DNA of 64,000 bases from Hyphomicrobium_A sp963728165 (GTDB taxonomy: Bacteria; Pseudomonadota; Alphaproteobacteria; Rhizobiales; Hyphomicrobiaceae), in assembly GCA_963728165.1 (NCBI GenBank), contig CAVSIY010000002.1:620001-684000 (forward strand). Direction: 5' to 3'. The position numbers and the translations under genes were made by a program. Below are positions 9,233 through 18,478 of this stretch, one piece after another. How positions within the stretch are numbered: position 1 is the stretch's first letter; each line of letters starts with the position of its first letter. Below the pieces are notes generated by a model. That model saw only the letters and a program-made list of their open reading frames with translations. It did not search any database and had not been told where the DNA came from.

Positions 9233-9730
9233 GTGTTTGGCCGAACCTTGAACCCCGATCCCAAGTTTCCCGACGCCCGCCCTGCCGGCACCGATCCGCT
9301 CACGCGCACGGCCTCAACCACGCCGTCTGGTCCGCTGCCCGGCAACAAGCAGGCCTCCGTCATCGGCCCCGATCTGTCGATCATCGGTCAGAAGATCACG
9401 CTCGTGTGCAAGAGCACGCTCATCGTGACGGGAGAGATCGTGGGTGACATCAACGGCAGCGAGGTCAGCGTCGGCGACACCGGCAAGGTGACCGGCACCA
9501 TCACCGCGCGCACTATCTCCGTGCACGGCGAGGTCAAGGGCGCGCTGCGGGCCGAGACCGTGACGCTGCACTCCTCCGCCCGCATCGACGGCGACATCGT
9601 GCAGAAGAACCTGGTCATCGCCGAAGGGGCGCAGTTCGACGGGCGCGTGCGCGCGGCGAAAGACGCAAGCGAGTTCGAGCCGGAGTTCGACGTCGGGGCG
9701 CTCACTGCCGCTGCCATGACGTCGGCATAG
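9233..9730 (+). CDS. Bactofilin (polymer-forming cytoskeletal protein)
   Basis: 165 residues with a disordered N-terminal segment (1-42), a central right-handed beta-helix domain of bactofilins (about 43-145: SVIGPDLSIIGQKI, VTGEIVGDINGSEVSVGD, GTITARTISVHGEVKGAL, SARIDGDI) and a short disordered tail. Bactofilins polymerise without nucleotide and organise cell-wall enzymes or polar structures. GTG 9233 follows GAGGGAG. The next gene, on the other strand, encodes a coiled-coil membrane protein. No adjacent M23 peptidase, the common bactofilin partner, is present. Confidence 0.9.
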   Translation: MFGRTLNPDPKFPDARPAGTDPLTRTASTTPSGPLPGNKQASVIGPDLSIIGQKITLVCKSTLIVTGEIVGDINGSEVSVGDTGKVTGTITARTISVHGEVKGALRAETVTLHSSARIDGDIVQKNLVIAEGAQFDGRVRAAKDASEFEPEFDVGALTAAAMTSA

Positions 9731-9785
9731 GCCCGCGCAGGAAGTGTTCGTGAGTGCTGGGCTTTGAGGTTTGCTGCGCCGGCCT

Positions 9786-11303
9786 TCAGGCCGACGTCTT
9801 GTCGAGACCGGTGATGCGCTCGAGCAGACGCGCCTTGCGTCCCGGCTTGGTCTCGGCGGCACCGCTTTCCTGCGCCTTCTTTTCCGGCTTCTCCGGCTCG
9901 GCCGCAGCGGCGGGAGCCTTGCCACCCTCGGCCGGTGCCGCCTGCTGCTCTGGGCTGTCGCCGTCCAGCGCCTTCAGAAAGCCGCTGACGCGCCGGGCAT
10001 TTCCCTTCTGCGCATCCTCGTGCGTCCCCGCGGCGCCACCGGCGCGCACCAGACGCGCCACGCGCGGGTCGTTGATGCGCTCAACCAACGGGCGCTTTCC
10101 GGGCTCGGACGCCGACTTGCGCGAGGGTCCGGAGACCGGCACCGTGCCAGAGCCCAGCCGCCGCATCTCCTCCATGAAGTAGGCGGCCTGGCGCGCCAAC
10201 CGCTCGTTGCCGGCCGCCACCTCCGCCCGCAACGACTGTATGGTGGAGCCCTGCTCATCGGAGAGCGCCTGCACCGCGCTCAAGCGGGCTTTGAGCGCGA
10301 TCTTGCTGTCCTTGATGCCGCGATCGTCGTTGTCGGCGGTCTCATAGGTGCGGAGCGCCGCCTTGAGACGGGAGATCTCCGCGCTCTGATCCTGGTTTGC
10401 CGCCTTCAGACGGCGCAGCTCGGCCTCGGTTGCCGCATCGGCCGGCTGGGGCGGCTCGGCCGCCGCCGCAGCTTCCGTCCCCACCGCTCTCAAGACCGGC
10501 CCGTCGCCCTTGCGCTTGCCCACGACCTTGGCGGGCCGGCTCGGCTCATGCGCGCCGTTCTCGCCCACGGGCTCCTCGTGAACGGCCGCCGCCTCGGCGG
10601 CCGGTCCGGCGCGCACCACCAGCGCCTGCAGGCGCGCGATCATTGCCGCCTGGTTGCGCGTCTTGGAGCGCAACACCTCGATCTCGGTGCGCAGCGCCAC
10701 CTCGCCGTCGAAGCGCGGGTCGCCGAGCCCTTCGCGGTTGCGCGCCGCCCGCGTGTTGAGCGCCGCCTTCAGGCGATGGATATCGTCGGTCTGCTGCGTG
10801 TTGATCTGGGTCGCTTCCTCCAGCGCGCGGGCCTGCTTCTCGCTGCCCTGGCTCAAGGCGACGATCTCGCGGTCGCGCTGGAACAGAAGCTTCCTTGCCT
10901 CCGCCAGCCGGTGCTCGACCTTGGGCAGGCGGTCCATGATGGTCTGCTCCAGGACGCGCCGGGCGTTCTCATGCTCCTCGAGCGCCGAGCGCTGATGCGA
11001 GACCTCGCCTTCGAGATTGCTGATCGCAGCGTCGCGGCGATTGAGCTCCACCATCTGGCGGGCCGCGGACTCAGCGCCCTCCTCCAGCGTCGTCTCGAGC
11101 TTGTGGATGCGGATGGCGTACTCGGCCCTGAGCTGGTCCTTGTCGGCGCGGATCTCCGCCTCCGTCAGCGGCATCGAGCGCTTGATCGCGTCGGTCGTGA
11201 GACGGGCGACGCGGCCCTTATAGAACGGAGACAAAAAGACCGTCAGCAAGGCCGCCATGAGGAAGCCAAGCCCGACCAGCATGACCATCTCGATGCTGAT
11301 CAC
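9786..11303 (-). CDS. Coiled-coil membrane-anchored protein
   Basis: About 505 residues from GTG 11303, chosen because a GAGGAA ribosome-binding site lies eight bases upstream. One N-terminal transmembrane helix (MVMLVGLGFLMAALLTVFLS) is followed by a long helical region of Glu/Arg/Gln/Ala heptads (about 25-250), a Pro/Ala-rich linker, a second coiled coil (about 285-370) and a basic disordered C-terminal third. The architecture suggests a scaffold anchored in the inner membrane, as in several conserved alphaproteobacterial proteins of unknown role. Opposite-strand open frames here are shadows of its skewed composition. Confidence 0.75.
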   Translation of the reverse strand: MISIEMVMLVGLGFLMAALLTVFLSPFYKGRVARLTTDAIKRSMPLTEAEIRADKDQLRAEYAIRIHKLETTLEEGAESAARQMVELNRRDAAISNLEGEVSHQRSALEEHENARRVLEQTIMDRLPKVEHRLAEARKLLFQRDREIVALSQGSEKQARALEEATQINTQQTDDIHRLKAALNTRAARNREGLGDPRFDGEVALRTEIEVLRSKTRNQAAMIARLQALVVRAGPAAEAAAVHEEPVGENGAHEPSRPAKVVGKRKGDGPVLRAVGTEAAAAAEPPQPADAATEAELRRLKAANQDQSAEISRLKAALRTYETADNDDRGIKDSKIALKARLSAVQALSDEQGSTIQSLRAEVAAGNERLARQAAYFMEEMRRLGSGTVPVSGPSRKSASEPGKRPLVERINDPRVARLVRAGGAAGTHEDAQKGNARRVSGFLKALDGDSPEQQAAPAEGGKAPAAAAEPEKPEKKAQESGAAETKPGRKARLLERITGLDKTSA

Positions 11304-11461
11304 GCGCACTTCCTCGACTGCGAATAGCAGCGCATTCCGATCCCCTCGCCCTCCGGCAGCCTCGCCCCACCGGCCTCGATTATCCGACGAGCGGGCGACG
11401 TGTGCAACGTGCCCACCCACACCGTCTCCGTTCCGGCCTCGTTCCTTGGCTCAAGCCGAAC

Positions 11462-12286
11462 TCAAAACGGGTTCCATGTCGGGGTGCGGGTATACTTCAA
11501 ATAGCCGACGTTGGCACCTAGGCGCAGGCCCACCCCGGCGCGGATGGGCGCCAGCGTGACATTTCCATGCGTCTGGTACTGGATGCCCACGCCGCCCACG
11601 AAATAGGCCGAGCCCTGCACGCCGGCGTAGCGGTGATAGATCTCGAAGGGATCGCGCAGGTTGTAGACCAACACCATCGTCCGCGAGCCCTCGCCGCCGA
11701 AGTCGTAGCCGATCGAAGGCCCCTGCCAGTAGACTTTGTGCACGCCGGCATCCTTCGTATAGAGCGTGCCCTCGCCGTAGCGCAGGCCCGCGATGAAGGC
11801 GCCGCCGGCGTCCTCGCCGAGAATGTAGCCATTGGGGCGCCCCGACTTGCTGAAAGCGTACTCCACCACGCTTGCCAGACCCTTGCTGACCGAGCCGAAG
11901 AAGCGGTGGCCCGCCTCCAGGATCTCGTTTTGCGAAAAGCCGCCCTCGGGCGGCGGCCCGTCGCGGGGTCCGTCGTAAGTCTCGCGCGGCGGATGATAGG
12001 GCTCGCCGTAGCCCCCTGAATCCTCTGGTTCGCGCGGCGTCGGCGAAACCGCTGCGTGCCCGTCGTCGTAGCGCCGGTAGTTGTCGTCCTCGCGGTAGAC
12101 GCCGCTCGGCCGGTACGGCTTGGAGCCTCCGGCATCGTCATCGTCACCTGGGGCGCTGTAGCCGTCGTTGGCTGCGCCCGCTGGCGGCGCGAGCGCGGCG
12201 ATGCTGAGCGCACTCAAGGCGGCAAGAGCGAGAACAAACCTCAGTCCCCCGATGGGCTGCGGCATGGCACGATCCATTGGTTGCAT
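11462..12286 (-). CDS. DUF1134 family secreted protein
   Basis: About 274 residues from ATG 12286 (later ATGs at 12277 and 12265 are possible). A signal peptide ends near APPAGAA, followed by an acidic, Pro/Tyr-rich disordered region, then the conserved DUF1134 domain (about 115-274) with FSQNEILEAGHRFFGSVSKG, GYILGEDAGGAFIAGLRYGE and YDFGGEGSRTMVLVYNL. The domain is nearly confined to alphaproteobacteria; its function is not established. The Gly-rich repeated beta pattern resembles that of SYLF/YSC84 proteins, one of which is encoded at 1218. Confidence 0.85.
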   Translation of the reverse strand: MQPMDRAMPQPIGGLRFVLALAALSALSIAALAPPAGAANDGYSAPGDDDDAGGSKPYRPSGVYREDDNYRRYDDGHAAVSPTPREPEDSGGYGEPYHPPRETYDGPRDGPPPEGGFSQNEILEAGHRFFGSVSKGLASVVEYAFSKSGRPNGYILGEDAGGAFIAGLRYGEGTLYTKDAGVHKVYWQGPSIGYDFGGEGSRTMVLVYNLRDPFEIYHRYAGVQGSAYFVGGVGIQYQTHGNVTLAPIRAGVGLRLGANVGYLKYTRTPTWNPF

Positions 12287-12411
12287 GGGGGTCCGCGGCC
12301 GATCCGCAGATGCCCGCAATTCGAAAATCCTTCGACTTAAAGTGTTACGAAAGTGTGGCCGATCCGCGGTTTAGCGCGCCCCGATTGCGGCAGTTCGGCC
12401 ACGCCGTCCCC

Positions 12412-13227
12412 TCAAAGCAAGGAGTTGCGCCCCCACGCCACGAAGTGCGGGTTGGCGAAGCCACCGTCCCTCTTGCCGTAGCGCAACGGCGCGCCGTCGA
12501 CGGTCGTCACGCTGCCGCCGGCAGCGGCGAGGATGGCTTGGCCTGCCGCGGTATCCCACTCGCTCGTCTGCCCCAGGCGCGCGTAAACGTCGGCCTCGCC
12601 TCTGGCGATGAGGCAGAACTTGAGCGATGAGCTCGCCTTGCGCGTCTCCGCGATCGGCAGCCGCGCCAGGAACGCATCGGTGTCCTGCGTGGCATGTGAG
12701 CGGCTGGCGAAGGCGACGAGCGCCTCGGGATCGGGCGCGCGCGTGTGCAGCGGCGTCAATTGACAGGCATCGAGCCGTAACTCGGTCGCGTCCGGCGCAA
12801 TCCGCGTCTCCACCGCCTCGTCGGGGCCAAGCGTTGCAAACAGCAGCTCGAGCGCCGGCGCGTAGATGATGCCGAACACCGGACGGTCGCCCTCGATGAG
12901 CCCGATGTTGATGGTGAACTCGGGGCTGCGCTTGATGAAGGCCCGCGTTCCGTCCAGGGGATCGACAAGGAAGAAGGCGTTCTTGATCTGGGGCATGCGC
13001 CCCGCCGCGACCTCCTCCTCGGCAATGACCGGCACGCCCGGCGCCACGCGCTGCAGCCCCTCGAGCAGAGCTTCCTCGGCCTCGTGATCGGCAATCGTCA
13101 CCGGCGTGGTATCGGCCTTGGTCTCGACCGCGACGCCGGCCACAAAATGGCGCATCTCGATTCGACCCGCGGAGAGAACCGCAGGCAGAAGCCCTTCCAC
13201 CAGATGCCGGCAGTCTGCCGCTTTCAT
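12412..13227 (-). CDS. cysQ: 3'(2'),5'-bisphosphate nucleotidase CysQ
   Basis: A 271-residue member of the inositol-monophosphatase superfamily with metal-binding signatures: AEEE (69-72), DPLDGTRAF (89-97) and WDTAAGQ near residue 220. CysQ hydrolyses 3'-phosphoadenosine 5'-phosphate produced by sulfate assimilation, and Mg binds the acidic residues above. The RSPEFTINIGLIE segment and overall length match CysQ rather than SuhB. ATG 13227 is followed by KAADCRHLV. It is a single gene on the minus strand, not next to other sulfur-assimilation genes in the window. Confidence 0.9.
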   Translation of the reverse strand: MKAADCRHLVEGLLPAVLSAGRIEMRHFVAGVAVETKADTTPVTIADHEAEEALLEGLQRVAPGVPVIAEEEVAAGRMPQIKNAFFLVDPLDGTRAFIKRSPEFTINIGLIEGDRPVFGIIYAPALELLFATLGPDEAVETRIAPDATELRLDACQLTPLHTRAPDPEALVAFASRSHATQDTDAFLARLPIAETRKASSSLKFCLIARGEADVYARLGQTSEWDTAAGQAILAAAGGSVTTVDGAPLRYGKRDGGFANPHFVAWGRNSLL

Positions 13228-13251
13228 GCGCCTCCTCGTCTCCTGATTCGC

Positions 13252-13473
13252 TTATGCGCCACCACACCTGCTGCCGCGCGCCACCCACAAGATGTCCCAG
13301 GGGCGCAACTTGCCCAAGAAAAATAAGGGGGTGAGACGGGCGCTGCCGCAGGCTTTGCAACGCAAGTCCGGCGCGTGTATCAAATGAACCCAATAGTTCG
13401 CAAGCAACCATGTTCGCTCGGGTGCCAGGCCCTTGAGCAAAAGGCGCCCGAGCCGTCGTTGTCGTTCGGACAT
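13252..13473 (-). CDS. Possible small protein with CxxC motif
   Basis: A 73-residue frame divergent from chpT. It contains LRCKACGSARLTPLFFLGKL and ends RGSRCGGA, which resembles short zinc-ribbon proteins common in Rhizobiales that carry a CxxC near the middle and a second Cys pair. There is no convincing ribosome-binding site and the second pair is incomplete, so this could be a chance frame or a damaged gene. It occupies most of the 268-base gap between cysQ and chpT. Confidence 0.3.
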   Translation of the reverse strand: MSERQRRLGRLLLKGLAPERTWLLANYWVHLIHAPDLRCKACGSARLTPLFFLGKLRPWDILWVARGSRCGGA

Positions 13474-13494
13474 GCGACATCAGAGGGGACATCG

Positions 13495-14139
13495 ATGGGC
13501 CACCGCGCCGTTCCGACAGATCTTGAGCTCGCCGCGCTCATCTCCAGCAAAATCTGCCACGACGTGATCGGCCCCGTGGGCGCCATCTATAACGGCCTGG
13601 AGATCCTCGACGAGGACGACGACGAGGAGGCCAAGAACTACGCGCTCGACGTCATCCGCAACGTGACCGAGCAGGCCTCCGCCCGCCTGCAGTTCGCCCG
13701 CTTCGCGTTCGGGGCGGCGGGATCGGCCGGGTCCATGATCGATCTGGGCACGGCCGAGCAGATCTCGCGCGGCTTCATCGGCAAGGGCAAGCACAAGCTC
13801 GTCTGGCGCACCGTCCCTGGCCACATGGGCAAGGACAAGGTGAAGCTCCTGTTGAACCTCGTCGCCAGCGCCGTCACCGCGCTGCCGCGCGGCGGCGACA
13901 TCGAGGTGCAGATGGTCGGTTCGCTGGAGAACCCGAGCTTCCTGATCCGCTGCCGCGGGACCAACGCGCGCCCTCCCCAGCACCTCAACGAGTTCATCGC
14001 CGGCGAGCATCCCCCCCCGCTCGACGCCATGACCATCCAGGCCTATTACACTTGGCGGCTCGCCAGCACTGCAGGCATGCGGCTCGAGGTGCTGCAGGAC
14101 GGCGCCGACATCCTCCTATCCGCCAAGCCGCTAGCCTGA
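13495..14139 (+). CDS. chpT: Histidine phosphotransferase ChpT-like protein
   Basis: 214 residues: an N-terminal helical hairpin with ISSKICHDVIGPVGAI containing the phospho-accepting His22, then a degenerate ATPase-like C-terminal domain. In alphaproteobacteria ChpT passes phosphate from the hybrid kinase CckA to CtrA and CpdR and so controls the cell cycle. The LELAALISSKICHD and YNGLEIL blocks are typical. ATG 13495 follows an AGAGGGGA ribosome-binding site. Neither cckA nor ctrA is in the window, as usual for this dispersed pathway. Confidence 0.87.
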   Translation: MGHRAVPTDLELAALISSKICHDVIGPVGAIYNGLEILDEDDDEEAKNYALDVIRNVTEQASARLQFARFAFGAAGSAGSMIDLGTAEQISRGFIGKGKHKLVWRTVPGHMGKDKVKLLLNLVASAVTALPRGGDIEVQMVGSLENPSFLIRCRGTNARPPQHLNEFIAGEHPPPLDAMTIQAYYTWRLASTAGMRLEVLQDGADILLSAKPLA

Positions 14140-14180
14140 GACGAACCCGGCGCAGATCCAGATGCCGGACTGCACGTGAT

Positions 14181-14201
14181 GCGGACGCCGGGCTGGCGTC
14201 C
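14181..14201. repeat. Perfect hairpin after chpT
   Basis: CGGACGCC and GGCGTCCG form an eight-base-pair stem with a five-base loop 42 bases after the chpT stop. No T-run follows, so it is at best a weak or Rho-assisted terminator between chpT and fetA. Confidence 0.4.
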
Positions 14202-14262
14202 GAGCCGCAATGCTTGCTAAGGCTCGACGTCGACAAATCCTGACCCGCAAAGAGCATTACTC

Positions 14263-14867
<605 letters not shown>

Positions 14868-14871
<4 letters not shown>

Positions 14872-15671
14872 CCTATGTGCCGCTCTCCCCGCTCGATCTG
14901 GCACTCGCCGCCAGCCTGCTCATCGCCAACGCGGCGATCTCCTGGTTCCTGCGTCTCAAGATCGAGCGCAGCCTCGCCGTCGCCGCCGTGCGCATGGTCG
15001 TCCAGCTCGCCCTCGTGGGGCTCGTGCTCAAGCTCATCTTCGCGCAGACGTCGCCGGTCTGGACCGTGCTCATGGGCCTCGTCATGGTGGCCGCCGCCGG
15101 TGTCGAGGTGGTGGCGCGCCAGCACCGGCGCATCGCCGGCTGGCAGGTGTTCGGGCTCAGCACCGGAACTCTGCTGTTTACCGGCATGGTGATCACCGGG
15201 CTCGGCGTCGGCGTCATCATCGGGCCCGACCCGTGGTACGCGCCGCGCTACATGCTGCCCATCCTCGGGATGGTGCTCGGCAACACCATGACCGCCATCA
15301 GCCTGGTGCTCGACACCTTGACCGAGACCGCGCACCGCGAGCGCGGCGCCATCGAGGCGCGGCTGTCGCTCGGCGCGCACCGCTTCGAGGCCATGCGCAA
15401 CGTTCTGCACGTGGCGCTGCGCACCGGCATGATGCCCATCCTCAACTCCATGGCGACGACGGGCATCGTGGCGCTGCCCGGCATGATGACGGGACAGATT
15501 CTCGCCGGCGCCGATCCCATCGAGGCCGCGAAGTATCAGGTGCTGATCATGTTTCTCATTGCCAGCGCCACCGCGCTCGGCTCGCTCTTCGGCGGGCTCG
15601 GCGGCGTGTTGCTGCTGACGGACAAGCGCCATCGCCTGCGCCTCGACCGCATCGCGGCGCAGCCTGCCTGA
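14868..15671 (+). CDS. fetB: ABC transporter permease, FetB (UPF0014) family
   Basis: 267 residues with about seven hydrophobic helices. The block from RERGAIEARLSLGAHRFEAM through NSMATTGIVALPGMMTGQILAG and DPIEAAKYQ is the hallmark of UPF0014/FetB permeases. It overlaps fetA by four bases, implying translational coupling of ATPase and permease. The pair most likely exports iron from the cytoplasm; this comes from the family and is not visible in the sequence itself. No Fur-type site was recognised upstream. Confidence 0.9.
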
Positions 15672-15699
15672 TAGCTAATCGCGAAAGCGGAGCCGCCGC

Positions 15700-16765
15700 T
15701 CAGTGGGCGCCGGCCGTCGCGGCGCTCGCGCGCGCCGTGGGTGCCGGCTCGAGCGGTGGTACCATGGTCCCGTGGCTGACTGCGCCTGCGGCAATCGCAG
15801 CCGCTGCGGCCTCCTTGGCGGCCGCGGCGGCCGTCTCTGCCGCGGCAGCCGCCCGCTCGGCGGCGGCAGCCGCAGCGGCGGCAGCAGCCGCAGCGGCGGT
15901 CTGATCCTTCGCGGGTGCGGGCTTCTGCGTGGTGACGGGGTGCTCGGGCTGGGCGGTGTCCTCCGCAGCCGACGGCAGCGTGCCGGTCTCCACGACACCG
16001 GGTGCGCTCGGCGGCGTGGCCGGCAGATTGGTCTGCGCATTCTTGGTCGGCGCGACCGGCGGCAACGGCGCGACCATCTTCAAAGGCTCACCCGAGTTCG
16101 GGCGCTCCCTTGTCGTCGGCGCTCGGCGCCGCGGCGGCGGCCTCGGCCGGCTTATCTTCCTGTGCGCCTGCGGCTGCTGGCGCAGCGGCAGCAGCGGCCG
16201 CCTCATCATTGCTCTCAGCGGGCTCTGCCGCAGTCTCCGCCGCGTGCCCTACGTCGCGTCCATCGAGCGTGATCTCCGAGGCAATGGGCTTGCTGTGAGA
16301 TTTCTTGCTCACCTCCGCCTTGCTCAGCTCTGCTTTGCTTGGCTTCGCGGTCGCGTTTTCCGCCGCGGCCTTAGCTGGCTTCGCGGTCGCGCTTTCCGCC
16401 GCAGCCTTGCGCACGGGCGCCGGCGGCTTCCCCGACTCCGCATGCTCGGGGTTGGCGACATGATCGCCGCCCCAGCACACGTTGGCGCTGGCGGTGCAGG
16501 TATGCTCGTCGAAGACGATGAAGTTGAGGAAGAGCTCGCAGCTCACGTCCTTCTTGCCGACCTGGTAGTCCTTGACGCCCTTCTCGGCGGCCCAAGTGGC
16601 GATGTGCTTGTCGAGCAGCGCCTTGGCGTCGCGGATGGGACCTTCCTTGCCGTAGTCGTTGACGGTGAAGCCGAAGCGCTTACACGCCGCGTGCGCGGCA
16701 GGCGCAGCGCCCATGGCAAGGCTTACGAGCACAAAGGCTAACGCAATCTTGAGCGTGGCGCGCAT
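15700..16765 (-). CDS. Secreted protein with long Ala-rich tail (probable frame break)
   Basis: From ATG 16765 (GGGGG ribosome-binding site) the product has a signal peptide ending AAHAA and a globular part of about 95 residues with four Cys (ACKRFGF, SCELF, HTCTASANVCW). A disordered Lys/Ala/Glu-rich region follows. One frame stops at 16088, but the next frame continues from a shared segment as an uninterrupted Pro/Ala-rich sequence to 15700, including a run of 13 Ala and further poly-Ala blocks. I read this as one protein of about 355 residues with a one-base error near 16100. The alternative is a 225-residue protein ending at 16088. Confidence 0.5.
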
Positions 16766-16901
16766 TGGAGCCCCCAGTCGGCACGGTCCCGAAAATTCAA
16801 CCCGATTCAAACAAGCTATAGCGGGAACTCCGAACCCTGCCTAGGGTCCGGGCCCGCAATATTGTGCAGCATAATGTTAGCCAAAACGGGGCGTTAGCGG
16901 C

Positions 16902-17243
16902 TCAGTTCAGGTACGGCGAATCGCCGCCGTTGGGTCCCATGCCCGAATCGAAGAAGAAGCCGCTGTCGAACGGGCCGGCCTGCGTCTGCTTGTTGATGGT
17001 GGGATCGATGAAGCCGCCATAAAGCTGGAAGTAGCGGGCGATCTCCGCGGGCGACGAGCCCTGGGGCGGGCGACGGCGGGCATGGCGGCGCTTGTGGCGG
17101 CGGGGTGCCTCGATCGTGTACTCGCCGGCTGCGGCCCCGGAGCTCCAGCCGGGGGCGGCACGCTCGGCCACGCCGTCAACGGCGACCACCGCAAACAGGG
17201 CCGCGCCAGCGACAAGCCCCATGCGAACGAGAAAACGGCTCAT
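16902..17243 (-). CDS. Small secreted basic protein
   Basis: 113 residues: a signal-anchor or signal peptide (about 1-27), a strongly basic central stretch (APRRHKRRHARRRPPQG), then a conserved-looking tail with Phe/Gly-rich FQLYGGFIDPTINKQ and DSGFFFDSGMGP. No Cys. Unknown function; the basic segment could contact nucleic acid, polysaccharide or the inner-membrane surface. ATG 17243 is the first start, with purine-rich sequence upstream. Confidence 0.6.
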   Translation of the reverse strand: MSRFLVRMGLVAGAALFAVVAVDGVAERAAPGWSSGAAAGEYTIEAPRRHKRRHARRRPPQGSSPAEIARYFQLYGGFIDPTINKQTQAGPFDSGFFFDSGMGPNGGDSPYLN

Positions 17244-17561
17244 GATCCGATAGCCTCTTTTTTTCTTCCACCCCGACCAGCGAAGGGGAGATTAGCCGAT
17301 ATTGGTGGTCCGGCTCGCAAAACAATGGTCAGGAACGCGCTTTGCCGGCCTCTTGTCACCTGTCGAACACGCCTTTTGCCCCCGTGCCGCCGCAGTTTGC
17401 GGCAGGCGCGCCCCGGTTTTCACTCAGGCCTCAATCGGCCAGGCCGGCGGCAGGGACGACTCGAACCTCCACTCATCTTCGGCATGATGTGCGAGGGAAT
17501 CGTTAACCTAAGTCGGACGCTGCCCAGTCCGGCCGCAATCAGCGTATGCGCGCCTGCAAGC
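17244..17561. other. Intergenic region without recognised gene
   Basis: 318 bases between two minus-strand small secreted-protein genes. It includes a T-run near 17258-17265 and GC-rich sequence. A segment at about 17455-17470 resembles the complement of a tRNA T-loop, but no tRNA can be folded around it. Promoter sequences for the gene at 16902 presumably lie here; none stands out. Confidence 0.5.
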
Positions 17562-17870
17562 TTACGACGTCTTGCAGATCGTCGCCGCGCCCTTGCAGTT
17601 GTAGCCCAGCCCGCCCGGGGCGCACCTGTAGCTCGGCCTGCCGACCCTGTAGCCGGGCGTCGAGCCGGTCGCCATCCAGCTTGCCCACGCGCTCCAGTCG
17701 AAGGACTGCAGAAGTGCTTCGTACACCTGGGACTTTGCACCCGACAATGTGGTGTTCGTCCCCGAGGCCGCCTTCTTGAAGCAATGCCCCGCTTCGGCCG
17801 GAGTTCCGCACCCGAGCGAGAGCACGCCAAGCGCCGCGACCGCGGCCACCGTGCGATAAATCTTCGTCAT
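17562..17870 (-). CDS. Small secreted four-cysteine protein, paralogue of the gene at 8289
   Basis: 102 residues from ATG 17870. The leader ends LSLGCGTPAEA; either ordinary cleavage after AEA or lipidation at the Cys is possible. The mature part starts GHC and ends with SYRC-x7-YNC-x5-ICKTS, the same spacing as the 8289 product, plus a shared AK-Q-x2-E segment. It therefore belongs to the same small periplasmic disulfide-protein family. Function unknown. Confidence 0.7.
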   Translation of the reverse strand: MTKIYRTVAAVAALGVLSLGCGTPAEAGHCFKKAASGTNTTLSGAKSQVYEALLQSFDWSAWASWMATGSTPGYRVGRPSYRCAPGGLGYNCKGAATICKTS

Positions 17871-18045
17871 GTCGACTTCCCCTGAGGCAATAGCGATCAG
17901 CGCGGCAAGCTTGCCGCATGCTGCCGCGCTTGCCCACCGGGAAGCGGGCACGCCTGCAAAAGGTCTGGGGATCGTGGCCGCCGAGTGACGCCGCGCCGGT
18001 CGCGCCCCGGTGGACAGCGATCGACGCGAGCTTCCGAGCTTCAGG

Positions 18046-18261
18046 TCAGGCGGAGGCCTGCAGATTGACCGCTTTGGGTCCCTTGCCGCGCTTGTCGGGC
18101 TCGGTCTCGAACGAGACGCGCGTCCCCTCGTCGAGATTACCGATGCCGGCCTGCTCCACGGCCGTCACGTGCACGAACACGTCCTTGCCGCCGTCGTCGG
18201 GCTTGATGAAACCAAAGCCCTTCTGGGCGTTGTAGAATTTTACCGTGCCGCTCTGGCGCAT
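18046..18261 (-). CDS. cspA: Cold-shock domain protein
   Basis: A 71-residue single cold-shock domain with RNP1 KGFGFI (14-19) and RNP2 VFVHV (28-32), which bind single-stranded nucleic acid through surface aromatics. It acts as an RNA chaperone or antiterminator; expression could be cold-, growth-phase- or stress-controlled. ATG 18261 follows GGAGG at nine bases. The 217-base upstream region is long enough for the structured leader typical of csp genes, but I could not define a fold. Confidence 0.93.
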   Translation of the reverse strand: MRQSGTVKFYNAQKGFGFIKPDDGGKDVFVHVTAVEQAGIGNLDEGTRVSFETEPDKRGKGPKAVNLQASA

Positions 18262-18478
18262 CGCGAAGCCTCCGTCAGTCCGCATTTCTCCACAATGGCG
18301 CGGCTCGAGCGTGGCCGGCACCGCTGGCTCGGGAAGTCTTCGCTGTTCGGGGGGGAGCTAAAGCGCGTGAGTGGGGCATGCGCGCGCAGGTCTCAAGTTT
18401 ACGCAAAGTCTCCGCCGGGACGATCGTCTGCCCGAGCACCTTGAATTATTGGGGAAAAAAGGTGGCTCCGCAAGGGGC

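Noticed and set aside
9771..11327. Long plus-strand open frame opposite the coiled-coil gene
   Set aside because: Arg/Leu/His-rich, no conserved domain, no ribosome-binding site; a shadow of the GC-rich minus-strand gene.
17440..17520. tRNA on the minus strand, from a GGTTCGAGTCG-like T-loop
   Set aside because: The T-stem has a mismatch, and no acceptor, D-arm or anticodon stem can be paired around it.
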